Assembly: GCA_027627225.1 (NCBI GenBank)
Contig: CM051028.1
Span: 27,766,912-27,830,911 of the forward strand
DNA length: 64,000 bases
Source of the DNA: Congeria kusceri
Lineage: Eukaryota > Mollusca > Bivalvia > Myida > Dreissenidae
Direction: 5' to 3'
Part shown: positions 50,491 through 63,251 of the stretch, piece by piece
How positions within the stretch are numbered: the first letter of the stretch is position 1
Layout of the letters: every line of letters starts with the position of its first letter
The notes under the pieces: model-generated
The model's database searches: none
Told to the model about the DNA's origin: nothing
The model's input: the letters and a program-made list of their open reading frames with translations, nothing else
Translations under genes and position numbers: made by a program

Positions 50491-50818
50491 TTAGGCGTAA
50501 AAATGTTTGTTTCAGGTTACATGCCCCAAAAAATTAGGGTAGGTTTTTCGGGATTTTTTTTTTATTTGGTTAACGGTTAACTTGAAGATTCTAAAACAGA
50601 ATAAATATTCAAAACATATCAGCAATATCATTAAACATTTTTTATAAGTGGATGTTATCAAAACAAAACACTTATTGATGCAAAAACACATTTAACTATT
50701 GAAAAATGTAAATAAAACAAAAATATATCTAACAAACCCAATAAAATTGTATAGGGTCGGGGCATGTTTTTAGGGTAGGTCGGGTAATCTGAAACAAACA
50801 TATTTTTCTTACGCCTTA
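50491..50818. mobile_element. CAGGTTACATGCCC TIR element (copy 3)
   Basis: GGCGTAAAAATGTTTGTTTC at left and GAAACAAACATATTTTTCTT then ACGCC at right. Same length (~330 bp) as copies 1 and 2. Confidence 0.6.
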
Positions 50819-51398
50819 CGATGAAGTGTTCAGCTATAAAAAGTTTTAATCTACAAATATCTATAAAGCGTTAAAAAGCACATATTTAAATACAAGAGTA
50901 TGAAATGCAAAATTAAATAAGAGGTACATGGTTCATTTACAAACAAGCCGAATATTACTTTGATAAAGACATTTTAGCATTTTACCACACCAACATTTAT
51001 ATTATAAGTGTCCGGATAATGTCAACATACAATACCTTTATATTCTTTAAAGTAAATCTACCAATCTACCATAATAATCTTTTATATATTGAATGTATAT
51101 ACATGTACATGCATAGTGATATAGTGAATGCCACACGTATTTCATTAGCCGATGCATTATACGAATTTGTTTCACGCCACACAAAAATGATTCCATTTCC
51201 GTCCATGACTATGCTTTTTCACTTGCAGAAATATTTCTGTTCAAATGCTCATTTGATACTGGCCGATTAGTTGATTTTGAAGACGCACATTTTGACAATA
51301 TACATCAAACGCTCGCTATAATTACACAACGTTGGACATACAATAGCTATGATACATAGTGATTAATACATATATGTTCGTTATGGCCTTCATTGCAA

Positions 51399-54300
51399 TC
51401 ACAGTCTTTGTTTAGAATCATGGTTTTCACTATCGACTACTGTCTGTTTACATTCTCCTTGTAGGGATTCTGCAGTTGTTCTGTCAGATTCTGGTTTTTC
51501 ATTTTCCATCCAAATATGCACGAATTCTAAATAACAGAAAACAGGGACTTGTCACTCACAATGAATGAGTCTGTTGCATTCGTTGCTTTTTTTAAAACAG
51601 AAATGTGCGACTGTACGTGCTGTTTACTTTTTTGTCATATTACAGGAACAAAAGAGACTATTATAAACGAATAGCTATTTTGTCAAAGATACTTTCACAA
51701 TTTAGGGCAACAAACACTAGAAACCTACCTTCGTAGTCAAGGTAACCGTCGTGATTCTCGTCCACCTCGACCAACATACTTTCCAGCTCCGCGTTGGTCA
51801 TCTTACCACCAAGGGATTCCACTACCACTGCAGAAAGGAAAACACGTCAACTATGCACACAACAATCAAAATACGACAGAAAAGTAATATTTAAATGTGT
51901 CTAAGTTAAATATACAGATTTAATTACAAATTGCATTAGATTGACATTGCACTTACCGGTAGATTAGAAATATACACCAATTGCACAATGAACAATGGAT
52001 TCCGGTTCAATAGAATGATAACAAAACAACAACAACTTAATTTATCGGACTGTTTACAGATAGACCGATACGTGTTTTATTTGAATAATACTTTGTCTAC
52101 CTTTATATAATAGTTTTTAGTGTTTTTATATTGACGCATACTTCAAAACAAATCAAGAAAATGTCATCCGAGATAATCAAACTGATAAAGCACGTTCACT
52201 CTGAACCTCTGATTTCCTCGGCGCTGACTTTCCCGTCACCATTCTTATCAAACACTGCGAACGCCTCCTTCAGCTCCTTTTCCGGGTCGTATACCTGCAT
52301 CTTCTGAGCTACCATTCGCGAGAACTCAAACATGTCCACGGTTCCATTACCTAGAATAAATTCGTTGTTTTGGTTTGTAAAAGTCAAGGGGGGTGGGGAC
52401 ACGAGCGCAAGCCTTTGAAGTACAACAGTAAATTAACACATGTTTTGTTTATTGTGATCAACTGCGTGCCATTTTTCAATGCAAATAAGGTTAGTTAGTC
52501 TTCCTTGGTTATATTAACAATTCGAAACACGATGAGTATTGTATGGTATAGTTATCATCATTTGCAATGCAAATTTTCTGTCCTTAAGACCATGCTTACT
52601 AGTAATTGACGTATTATAAAACCTGAATGACTGTACATAACAGTATTTTAAAATTAAAAAAAAATGTGCAATTTTGAAGTTCATATTCGCCTCACAATAT
52701 AAACAATAAAGGCATCAGACAATAATATAGAACTTGTAAAAGAATCTTTGAAAATCTTCAACGATATCATATACATATAAAAAATAATATTTAACTGATA
52801 GATCATTGTTTTGCATAACCTTTCACCATAAATACATGTATAAAAGAAAGTGAAACTCCAGCGTAAGAGTAGAGAGAAGCTAACAAACAAATTTATTAAA
52901 TTTAAGACAATTTATTATTTGCATAAAATCATACAATATACGATTCAATACGAAAACCACAAAATATACACAAAACACAAAATGCTTTCTTGCTGGTTGC
53001 ACCTAATTGGGACGTTTAATGCACAGCCATGTGACATACGAATTACATACCGTCTTGGTCGATCTGCCTCACCAGTTCGTCCACTTCTTTCTGAGTGACG
53101 TCGACTCCTATGTGCCTCATGGCCGTTTCCAGTTCACGGTTATCAAGGTAACCACTGCTATCCACATCCAGCATCCGAAACACGTCACCGATTGCTGTAG
53201 TAAATGAACATTCCTTTCGCTTTATGTCTGAAACGTCTTATGTTAGTGCATATAAATGCAATTTCACGATCGACATATATCAATGCACATAATATTTACA
53301 ACTACAAGTATTCTATTATAAAATTATAGACTTCGCTGGTGTATTACTTCGGTGCAGGGTGAATGAAGATAAACGTTTGGTTGTTGTAACAGATTCCCCA
53401 TGGCATCTCATTTTCAAGGACAATATTAAGTTTTACTGAGTAATAAACTAAAAGAGCATTCCAAAATAAAACAGAAGTTAATAAAATACTTAAGAAATTG
53501 CAATGATTTTGCAGGTGACAGTTCGACTGAGCAACACAGAATACATGTTTTAGTATTCTTAAATAAGGAATATTCAATCCTATATTATACCCATTATATG
53601 CACCCAAAAATTACTGTCCATTGTTTTAGTTTAGCGGACATTGAAACAAATTCACTACCATGGTCTTTGTACAAGTTTTATGTCATGTAGAGCGAACTAG
53701 CACATAGACAGCTACGAATTGCATTATACAAACTCTTGATAAATGATAGATATACTTGCCATTGACCGTTTCTTCATTTAATCCGATAGCAGTAATTTGA
53801 TCTTCACTGAGCGTATACCGAGGATCAAGTTCTTCGTCACTTGTAGCGTCATCTTCCGAATCTTTGTCAGTGTTTGATATCTCAACCTCTTCGTTTTTTT
53901 GTGCGTGAGTTTCCTTTACGCTTTCGCTTTCTGATTTCTTAAATATATAACGGATTATTTGTACCCATCCGGTTGGTAATAGAAAAAAAAGTAGTATATA
54001 CATATTAAAAGTAATGTAGAAAATAGGCCCGGCTAGTTCAGTTGGTAGAGCGCTGGACTGTCAATCTGGGGATCGTGAGTTAAAACCCCAGCCCCCGCCA
54101 CATAACTGGTGTGGGAATTGGTCATGAAATTATTTCTACGGATATTCTCCCCCTATCTATGATTATATAGGTATATGCACTTAGTACTGGTAAACCGCTA
54201 TGGTCGGCTAAGCTTGCCCAGGAAAAGGCGTGAGTAGGTTAACTTACCACCGTGACTGCAATACTGTTAAACACGGCGAAAAATGTAATCAAACAAACAA

Positions 54301-54564
54301 ACAAACAAACAAGTAATACAATTCTTCATGATTGAACTTACCGGTATTTAGAAGGCCAACATGTGCTTATAGTCAATATTCAGAATTTGCTCATTTAGCG
54401 CTATGGATCAATAACACAATTATATAATAACAAACATTCAGACACACCGCCTAGACACCAACACAACGCATTTTCTATAGTACATGTATAGTAACAAGTT
54501 CTATATATTAACTTATATAGCAATTTGGCAGATAATTAAAACAAAATGAACGATATACCTCCAT
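51399..54564 (-). CDS. Calmodulin-like four-EF-hand protein with acidic N-terminal extension, 232 aa
   Basis: Six coding exons, in transcript order: 54559-54564, 53760-53937, 53051-53194, 52207-52350, 51729-51827, 51399-51526; total 699 nt including TGA. The first exon encodes only Met-Glu. Residues 3-62 are an acidic, low-complexity extension (NTDKDSEDDATSDEELD). Four EF-hand loops follow: D71-E82 (DVDSSGYLDNRE), D107-E118 (DQDGNGTVDMFE), D144-E155 (DKNGDGKVSAEE) and D180-E191 (DENHDGYLDYEE); all keep D at position 1, G at 6 and E at 12, so all four should bind Ca2+. A 41-residue polar tail follows the last hand. Calmodulin is ~149 aa without either extension, so this is a calmodulin/troponin-C-like paralogue, probably a Ca2+ sensor. 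The exon 2/3 intron uses a GC donor (ATG then GCAAGT at 53759). The exon 4 donor GTTCAG is weak. Confidence 0.9.
54026..54312 (+). mobile_element. tRNA-headed SINE (copy 2)
   Basis: Complete: GGCCCGGCTAGTTCAGTTGG head, anticodon loop CTGTCAA (GTC, Asp-like), same body, (CAAA)n tail. Inserted in intron 1 of the EF-hand gene, antisense to it. Confidence 0.8.
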
Positions 54565-55654
54565 GTTCGTTCCTTGGCCAGCTTAAACGTCCTCGAAACA
54601 CACAGGATGTTGTGATTCAGCTAATTACATTTGCTCTTGCTATAACTATATATTGAATGATTCAAATCATATTTCCGAAATTATGCACCTAATTTACTCA
54701 AAACGAAATATTGGAATATGAGAACCGATGAATTGACGTCATTTATTAGGATAGATTGTAAAAATATAGTTAAACGATAGATTTAGCACTATAAGATACG
54801 TATCAATGTCGAATTTGCAAACGGGCACAGGTAACCAAATAATTGTTCATGCATAAAGCGGTCAAATGTTGAACGATTAAATGACAAAGGCCAAATAATT
54901 TAACCATTAGAACGCCGAATTAAGTAAACAAAATAACTTTAAATGATGAGTTTAGATTTCATAAACATGGTATAAACCCTGCAGTGACCTATATGAGTAC
55001 CTGTGTACGGAGTTCAATTTTCAAAACCTCTCTGCAGCTGGCGATTATATTGAAACCAAACCATATTAAAAAGTAAATGCTGCTCTTGTCAATGTCAAAT
55101 GTTATTGACAAGAACTGTGTTTTATTGTTTCGTAATTGAGACTGTGGTATACATTCATTTGCATTTCCGAACGCAATAGTGGAAAACAAAAATGTCAACA
55201 TTACTTTAGGTTAGGAGTTTAAAAACTAGGTTTATTGACATAATGTATGTGAATTTCACACCACACTAGCACTACTTATCATTTTTCTACTTCCCACTAC
55301 TGAGTTTAGCTATTAAAACACATTATGTCAACTACATTCGAACAAACAGGATCCGTATTCTAATTATCTAAGAATAAAGAATGTTCGTGAAACTGTTCTG
55401 TTCTAGCTAAGAAGGCTGTTAATTATTTAAAAATTCTAATTATAGCATTCTTTATTCAGAACGACTTGTTAATGACGAAAGCGACATGCGTGCACGCATT
55501 TTTACGAACACACACTTATTTTTGCTTAAGTCTAAGTCTTTTTTACAAGTATAAGGATGGGTTGGTAGTAAAATATATTGGTACATGTACAGTTTTATTA
55601 CTTCTTTCTACTACATCCATTGATGACATGCAACTACCACGGTATACTATACAT

Positions 55655-55756
55655 GAGGCGCGTCGTTGGAAAATCGGTCTTAATGCATGTGCGAAAAGTG
55701 TCGTCCCGGATTAGCCTGTGCAGTCCGCACGACTGGTTTTCTCACGACACCCCTCA
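55655..55756 (+). mobile_element. GTCGTGGGAAAA foldback MITE (copy 3, internally deleted)
   Basis: GAGGCGCGTCGTTGGAAAAT to TTTTCTCACGACACCCCTC, only ~100 bp; one AGCCTGTGCAGTCCGCAC block joins the ends, so the centre is deleted. AT flanks both sides. Confidence 0.65.
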
Positions 55757-56232
55757 TATGTATTATAGATTAAAAACGTAAGATGTAATTCTGCCACTGA
55801 CAGGGTATCTTTGAAAATGTAATTATCTCGGGAATATACTGAAACGCAGCCTATATTTAAATCAATCACCAGTCGAGGTTTATAATCAATCACCAGTCGA
55901 GGTTTATAAATATGTTTCCTGTTATTATATGCCAATTCCAATTGCATGCACAAACAAAAGGCTATAATTATAACTCAATCTATAGATGTCAACGGAAGAT
56001 AGGAAACAATCGCCTTAGAACAAAACGTTATTTGATGGATCAGATTATGGTTTTATCCACTGTTTAAATGACACACCATCCATCCACAGAAATTTGAACG
56101 AACGCCTCATTTAACAATTATGCAACAGCGAGGTAGCTTACAAAAAGAGCACATTTCCAACGCCAATACCATGTGACAACATCACTTATCGCATTGGTTG
56201 TAGAGTGGTTTATTGACCTACCACATTGCAGG

Positions 56233-56312
56233 TTCACACGCATTCTATACACCGAGTGTGACGTCACTGCGTTCGTTAGTTGCGAGAAGCGACACCAGGT
56301 GGACACAATGGG
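56233..56312 (-). repeat. CRE-containing repeat, copy 2 (inverted)
   Basis: Minus strand: CCATTGTGTCCACCTGGTGT, CGCTTCTC, GCAGTGACGTCACACTC, TGTATAGAATG. Most of the ~80 bp aligns with 47641-47720. Confidence 0.6.
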
Positions 56313-58414
56313 TTTACACGAACTATTCTGACGTCCATTCTATGGAGATCTAAATTCTAATGCATGCACGAAGAATTTAGTACCTTGTATAGTACTTTGA
56401 ATACATATAATTTTATATGAATATAATAGCTTTTTGTATAAAGCTATTATATTATTAATCTTTATTTTTACTTTAAGAGCTAAATATGTCACGTTCATTA
56501 TAATATTGACACACACTGGATGGGGAGTTCCATGTTAGGTTTATTAGCTATCAAATGTAAGAATAAGCATACCGTGATAAACAATATATCTGACAAAATG
56601 TATTCAGATGCATATTATAGTCGATAACGACAAGACATTTTGTTAATAAATTCTACTATGTAGATGAATACATGTTTGATACCCGCAAAACTTAATCATT
56701 GTGGTTTATCTTCATGAATTAAAGAAATAAAAAAAAAATAAAAAATATATTTGTTCAAAGTTGCTAATCTCTGCCATCTATATCTTACACAAAAATTACA
56801 TAACCTTTTTTCATTCCCTAGAATCGTACACACCCATGCAATAAAGATAACACAAGAAAAGAAGTAAAGGTAAGTGTTCGATATGAAACCACAATTTGCA
56901 ATGAATCAAATCTTCGCTGAAAGTAATGTTGGCACAAAGCCCGATGGTGAGAATAATTTAAGAGAACGCAATCCAAAATATGAATTGTCATTAAAGCCCC
57001 AACCACAATGGTGAAGGATAAGAAACAACATCAGATAACATTAAAATCTTTATAAAGAGTTCGTAAAGTTGTTATCACATCAGTATCTCCTTAAAAATAG
57101 CATAAATTATTTTTCTCCTTTTTTGTGTTGCGTGTTTTCTGACCCTTAAAGCAGCAGTCCAGAAATATGTAAAAATAATTAAACTTGGCAGAAATCGTTT
57201 CTAATGGACATCTTACCGATAAAAAAAACGCATTGACATCGGTAAAATAATAATGTTTTGGTAACCTTTTTATCGTAAAGTTTCTGTATGCAAAAGCTAG
57301 TGATGCCTCTGGATAAATCAGCATGTACAAAGTGTATATTCCGTTCGTACCAAGCGTTTTCGAACAAAGACATTATAACATGCTTTCGTAAATTAGAAAC
57401 AGTTTTCAGTCGAATAAACGTAATTAACGTTCGTTAGAGCTAATGTCAATTTAAGACGTACTAAATTATTTTCTATGGACTGCGGTTTTAATTCTCCATG
57501 ACCTCACCTCCAGTACAGAAACAGAAACTAACGAGTGGTACTGTACATACATATAAAGGCAGCTGCGTTGTGTACAATCTCCAACACTATTAAAACTTTT
57601 ATTTCCCCTGATTATCATATAGATCCGCCACTCCAACAGTGAACCTGTTATTACCTGGATGTTGTATCATACATGTAGTTATGTTTGTGATTTTCTGAAG
57701 TAATACTCAGTGAAGTAGTTAGATCAACCGTGTTCTTAATTTATCTGTCGCAAACTAAGAGATTAATTCGGTACAGACTATTCACCATACGTATGTGTTA
57801 ATTACCTTTTCTAGACTAAAGCGTTGCGTGTTATATGTTCTTTAAAATTACAGGTTATGCATATGACAGTCAAGCTGTTCTATTTGCACAATTGCTGCTG
57901 GATTATGACGAATTACAGACTTCCTCAGACAAAATTATGAATAAGACTCACATAGCAGATATTAAATAATTCGTACGCTTCAGCTGTAGAGTTCTATTTT
58001 AAGTATTTGAAAGATGAGCTGATATTTGATTATTTATGTTATGAACAAAGAACTACTCCATAAGAACCAATGCAGCAAAGCATTGCTAAATATTCTCTGA
58101 TTAATTGTGCGTCGCAAAATTCGCATTTGTTTTTGAACGGACTGTAATGGATTGCTTTCGTGCAAACATTCATGTGCATGGATAATTAAATAATTAAGCC
58201 CGAGCTTAACAAAAACACGTGTGAAAAATAGGATATCATTCTCCACACCTCGCAATCTCATTCTTCACATTTTCTGTAAAATTTGCGATCGAGTCCAGTT
58301 TTTGATAAGCACTGAAATCATATTCTTCACACATGAAAATTTTCAAAAAAAGTGATTTTGTTACAAAATAATCCTATGTTTCACACTGTATGTGCCCAAA
58401 AAATAAGGGTATGA

Positions 58415-58612
58415 TTTACGGTACGGTACGGTATGCATGGTATGGTATGATATGGTGCGGCATGGCATGGCATGGCATTATGGTATGGTTTGTAATGCTA
58501 TGGTATGGAAAGGTACGATACGGTACGGTACGGTTAGATACGGTGCGGTACGGTACGGTTAGGTACGGTACGGTTAGATACGGTTAGGTACGGTTAGGAA
58601 CGACACGGTACT
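58415..58612 (+). repeat. Pentamer array (GGTAC/GGTAT)n
   Basis: ~200 bp of GGTAC, GGTAT, GGCAT and GGTTA units, best preserved at 58510-58600. No coding sense. Confidence 0.9.
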
Positions 58613-58959
58613 ATACTGTACTGTCCAAACGTACGTATCAAAATGTGTGGAGGTTCTAATAAGGTCAATATATTATCGTCCGTGTATACGTATATTCTAG
58701 TTTGGGCGGACATATGCATGGTTATTTTGGTTTTAATAATCCAAAATAAGACGGGTTTTTTTGTACGTACGTTCTGATGCATGCATTTGTTAATATCCCA
58801 ATAAAATGGTAAACATTCGTATGGACGTACGCGAGTATGCATTTTTATATCATAATTTGACCGTACACACGTATTGACTAAAGATTAAGCGCATGCATAC
58901 ATTAGTAGATAGCTCCTAAATAGTGCTTAGTTTCTCATAGTGATGACAATACTGATGAT

Positions 58960-59135
58960 GCCGTTAACTATAATGATAACAATGGTGATGACGAGAATAA
59001 TTGATGACGAGAATAATTGATGACGATGATGACGATGATGACGATGATGACGATGATGAGGATGATGAGGGTGATGAGGATGATGAGGATGATGAGGATG
59101 ATGCTGATGATGATTATAATGATGATGAGTACTGT
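58960..59135 (+). repeat. Trinucleotide/hexanucleotide array (GATGAC/GATGAG)n
   Basis: Imperfect GAT-rich array with GATGACGATGATGACGATGA and GATGAGGATGATGAGG phases, and two copies of GACGAGAATAATTGAT at the left. Confidence 0.9.
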
Positions 59136-59755
59136 ATAATTATGCTCTAAATAATAATTTCATCGATTGTCGCGATACAATTTAACCATAAAATATGTGA
59201 AAAATATAAACCGTACGCATACCCCGTTTTTGGCCAATCACATTCTTCACACTAATTAATGTGACAAATGAGATCCTATTTTTCACAGGCGTGTGAAAAA
59301 TATGATTTGTGAAAAATATGATCCTACAGAGCATTGATATTATCGATCCCATCCACTTTATTGCTCTGTATTTCGATTCGTTTTAACTGAATCATGTAAC
59401 TGACAATCTTATGTGTGGTTTGATATTATTGACATATTCGACTGTATTGCTCGGTATGTCGAGTCGTTTAATTAAAACATGTACTTGGCAATCTTATGTA
59501 TGAATTGATATGAATTACCTATTCGACTTTATTTCTCTGTATGTCGAATCGTTTTCATTGAAATAATTAAATGGCAATCTTATGGGAATGAAGTAATTGA
59601 ACAGTTTCTTAATTTCGTTCGTCATTGGTTTTTCGTACGTCGAGTATATACAACCTGAAAAAATTGTATGTAATACTATTTACACCGATATATGCGTACA
59701 TTACAACTAAGAGATTAAGAAATCCGCAGTTGTTTTGTGTAAGTTATTAAACATA

Positions 59756-59940
59756 ATGTCTGTCTATATACTAAAGCAACCGATTGGCAAAGAAGATGCA
59801 TTCGCGAACATAGACGTTGGACCGACGATGGGCAGCAGAAAGAATAGTGCACGTTGGAGAAAATCTTTGAGGGATTTTTCTCAGAATACTTCATTACACG
59901 GAATACGGTATTTGTCTTCACCGTCTTCCTTATTTCGCAG
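59756..59940 (+). CDS. DEG/ENaC-type channel, N-terminal coding exon (copy A)
   Basis: Sixty-one codons plus two bases from ATG to a GTAGGT donor after CGC AG. The segment SLRDFSQNTSLHGIRYL (residues 38-53) is the cytoplasmic pre-TM1 signature of the DEG/ENaC/ASIC superfamily, including the His-Gly (HG) gating motif at 48-49. The exon ends just where the first membrane helix should begin (LFRR). The next exon, which must supply one base and then TM1, was not found in the following 4 kb. A TTG 21 bases upstream is in frame but the ATG is preferred. It could be the first exon of a tandem paralogue, or an alternative first exon sharing downstream exons with copy B, since both leave in phase 2. 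Confidence 0.75.
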
Positions 59941-60799
59941 GTAGGTGTATTGTTTTTAAAGGTGCAGTTTGACAGTTATTGGGCTGTGAGAAATAATTTT
60001 ACCAAACTGACTCTTTCCTTTTCTATAATAATAATACATTTATTGTTAATATTTCAAGGTTTAAAAAGCACATTTACTCGCGCAAAGTTAAACTTTGGCG
60101 AATATGTGTTATTTTGTTGCAAACGATTGCTAATAACTAGTAGTAGCCATACACTAGTATTTTGTAAACAAAAAGACACAATAAATATCACAATAACTAT
60201 GTTTTGCAATGAAAACATCTTAACAGACAAAAAGATTCCATAGATTCTACTCATTCCTGTTTTTAAATTTTAGAGATTTTTTTAAAAATTTAAAAGACAA
60301 TATGTTAACGTTATTGCATGGTCTCATCTATTGAAGAATATGGTTTCGCAATTTATGCTTTGTTTTTTATCGCTCTTATACGTTTCAATAAACACATTTT
60401 AACTGATGCAATTAATGAAAGTTAAAACTGTACTAATGATGTGCACCAGGTATAAATATTGAATAAGGTTAATAGGTCGAGCTGTATTACGCCTCTTTGA
60501 TGACTTATGGTGATTGCAAAATATATTGGCGGACAGAGTATATCGAAACTCAATTCAAATGAATTCATAGGGATGTGCAATAACACGTTTAAAAATTCGA
60601 GTCAGTGCAATGCAGATTTTGATATTATACAATGTAATATATAACTTACAAAAAATGATGGTCACGCAACCGCACATATTCTGCTTTAGCTATATGTACT
60701 AATGGATATAGGAAGATGCACACGTCCAGATTAAGACATGGTCACGATTTATATCTTTGAAACAGTCTGTACACATACGTACAGTGTTTACATACATAC

Positions 60800-60877
60800 C
60801 CACCGACTTTAGTTTATCGTATCCGCTGAACATTGGCGCAATCGCTGAAAAGGATACTGTACTACCATATGTGTCAG
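60800..60877 (-). CDS. Candidate internal exon (AIAPMFSGYDKLKSV)
   Basis: Minus strand: acceptor TTATTTGTGTGCAG, 78 nt open in phase 1, donor GTATGT. The peptide (DTYGSTVSFSAIAPMFSGYD then KLKSV) is protein-like and the exon is symmetric phase 1. Another symmetric phase-1 candidate lies at 62874-62927 on the same strand. No family recognised. Confidence 0.25.
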
Positions 60878-62174
60878 CTGCACACAAATAATTTACAACC
60901 TTGATACATGCTTATTGTTATATTAATTATAAAGCACAACTATACAAGTGGTCCAAAATACAACCCCGAGGGATCCCACATGTAACATGCTTAAATCAAA
61001 ATGAATTGTTTACACTTACTTTTAAGTTAGTGGATTCTTCCGCTTACTATGACACAGCGAGTCAGTATTTTCAGTTACCACCAAATGAAGTATATCACAA
61101 AACTACCATTATCCATGCGATGTGTATCGAAAGCTCTTTGAAAGTTCAACCTAATCGTGCTTGTATGTATACCTTCAGAGGTATTTGTTCTGAAACCATC
61201 TGACACGATCTAAACTGCAAACATGGCCCGTGTCCGCAGGATAAAAATTTCTAAAACATAAGTTGACGTTTGTGTACAAACGTCCGTTCAGATGTTTAAA
61301 TGATATGTTGAAGTTTTGATGGGTAAATGACAAAAGATATCGAAAAAAGCCAATTGAACACATTTATAATAGTTTTTCTCAGAGAGCAAAACTTAATTCT
61401 CCTTATTTTCTTCCTTGTGACGCACATATCTTCGTTATTGACGCATAATAATGAAAAGCAAATATTACATCCATTAGCTACTTTTTCAGCAATAGGCTTG
61501 CAAATAATTACATTGCACAGCATTGATTGATTCATATAATAGTTCTATTAATAGCGAAACTGACTAAATGCTGTTAAACCCTAAACCCATAATGTTTGCT
61601 AACATGTGTTAATTATGTTAGAAACTTGGTTTGGCGGACGGGGGGCGTAGATGGGACAAAATAAATTTTAATTGCTATGGAAACCAGGTGGTGCTCAGTT
61701 TGAAGCATTTATATTACTCATTGTTGTTTTCATTTTTATTCTGACGATTCACTCATATAGTTATTGAATAATTTCTATGTACATGAAAGTTGTGTTGCAT
61801 AAAGAATTGCATGTAGATATTTGGTACTTTATAGAAGAAGCTAAAAAATTGAATTCATCAGTATCAGATTAGTGTGATCATTTCCATTTCAATATTGAAA
61901 CATCATTTGTATAATCGCATGTTTTACATAAGGGGATAGGACAGCTTTACATTTAAAATGTCAAATGATGGTATAGGTGTGCAACAATTTTTAAATGCGA
62001 GTCCACTCAATCAAATGAAGCATGTATACTACCAATATACTCGTATATGTCATATGTATGATTTGATACATGATTTTCACTCTTTTCAATCTAATCCGTT
62101 AATTTACATGAAGTTCACTTTATTCGTGGCCTCCGAAATGTGTTTTAGTGACTGTATATATTTGAAAGGTTTCA

Positions 62175-62282
62175 GGTGTGTATATTTCGAAGTTAATGTG
62201 TTTACGAGGTCCTTCCGCGCCGACTCAGCATTGTGTGTCGACACGGCGTTTGTCCCATTGCCATACCTAAAGTATTACTTTC
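62175..62282 (+). repeat. Dispersed repeat (TTCGAAGTTAATG, CCTTCCGCGC), copy 2
   Basis: Same order of blocks as 6858-6955 but with small insertions (GTGTTTAC after AAGTTAAT). Lies between the two DEG/ENaC exons. Confidence 0.55.
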
Positions 62283-62873
62283 GTCTGGCGTGTAGCAATT
62301 ATGCTATAAATATCTTTAGAACGACGCATATTTTGTCCACTGACATTTAACTTAATTTGCGGAATAATTTAGAGCTTAGATAATGAGAATATGTTCTGTC
62401 TTTAGAAAATTATACATTTTAACCATGATTGGCGGACTAATAGATTTTCATTTGCAACATAATGACTTGGGCATCAAGTCCTATGGAATCGTTTAATTAA
62501 TACAATCAAACGGCTGCAGCGACACAATAGTGATGACTGTACAAAACGAGTACACAATGTGTTCCTGAATAAAACACAAATTAGTATATATGTCATGTGT
62601 AGCGTTTAATGATTTAATTTACTTAATTGAAACGAATACACGCCAATTCGGATAAAGCTTTACATGACATTAAACATATACTGAAACTCTTGCTGCTTTT
62701 GCAGTTCAGAAACTCCTTTTAACGACTGACACGTTAAAGCAAGTGACCAGTTGCCTGCACAAAAGACAATACTAGTATACAACACGAAAGACACAAAACA
62801 AACGCAAAACACAAACCAAAACGGATCTCAACACTAAACATACTTAACGAAAGTAATATTAATACACATGTAC

Positions 62874-62927
62874 CATCGTTTTCTATGAGGTCATTTGCAG
62901 TAACCATATAAAAATGACCATCGATTA
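62874..62927 (-). CDS. Candidate internal exon (VIDGHFYMVTANDLIEND)
   Basis: Minus strand: TTAACTCTAG acceptor, 54 nt open in phase 1, weak donor GTACAT. Phase agrees with the candidate exon at 60800-60877. Very short and without family match, so chance remains likely. Confidence 0.15.
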
Positions 62928-63251
62928 CTAGAGTTAACAATTTATAATTCATAACTTATTTCTGCTCAATTCAAATGGCACAAATGTTCAACACATTTGC
63001 TATCATCAGTGTTTTGTTCTAGAAATAGTATCAACATATTTTTTTCAAAATTCAAATGGGAATACTTTCAGATATTAAACGCTGGTTTCAGTTTCACAAA
63101 GCTTGCCATTACAAACATATATTGAAATTATAATACTATTCTATGTAATAAAACGTCATTCCATAATAACTATTTACAATTACATGATTAACTGTTATTT
63201 GGATGCATCTCTTGCTCGAAGAGAGATTCTGCAATACGCGGCATAAGAGCC

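Larger units (their letters stand above)
56313..59755. other. No firm gene; possible promoter near 57550
   Basis: CATATAAAGGCAGCTGCG at ~57550 resembles a TATA box with an E-box/CAGCTG beside it, in AT-rich DNA. Two simple-sequence arrays follow. An unusual text, CACATTCTTCACAC / TATTTTTCACA with GTGTGAAAAATA, recurs at 58200-58380 and 59210-59330. Confidence 0.35.
59941..63251. other. Interval between the DEG/ENaC exons
   Basis: No TM1, extracellular Cys-rich or TM2 exon of a DEG/ENaC channel was recognised on the plus strand. It holds two weak minus-strand exon candidates and a dispersed repeat. It is either a long intron or an intergenic gap between tandem paralogues. Confidence 0.4.

Noticed and set aside
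57179..57373. Minus-strand frame MSLFENAWYERNIHFVHADL...
   Set aside because: Looks somewhat protein-like, but has no acceptor/donor pair in phase with a neighbour and no recognised family.
59854..60243. 129-codon frame overlapping DEG/ENaC exon A
   Set aside because: Runs in another frame across the exon's clear splice donor; hydrophobic AT-derived sequence only.
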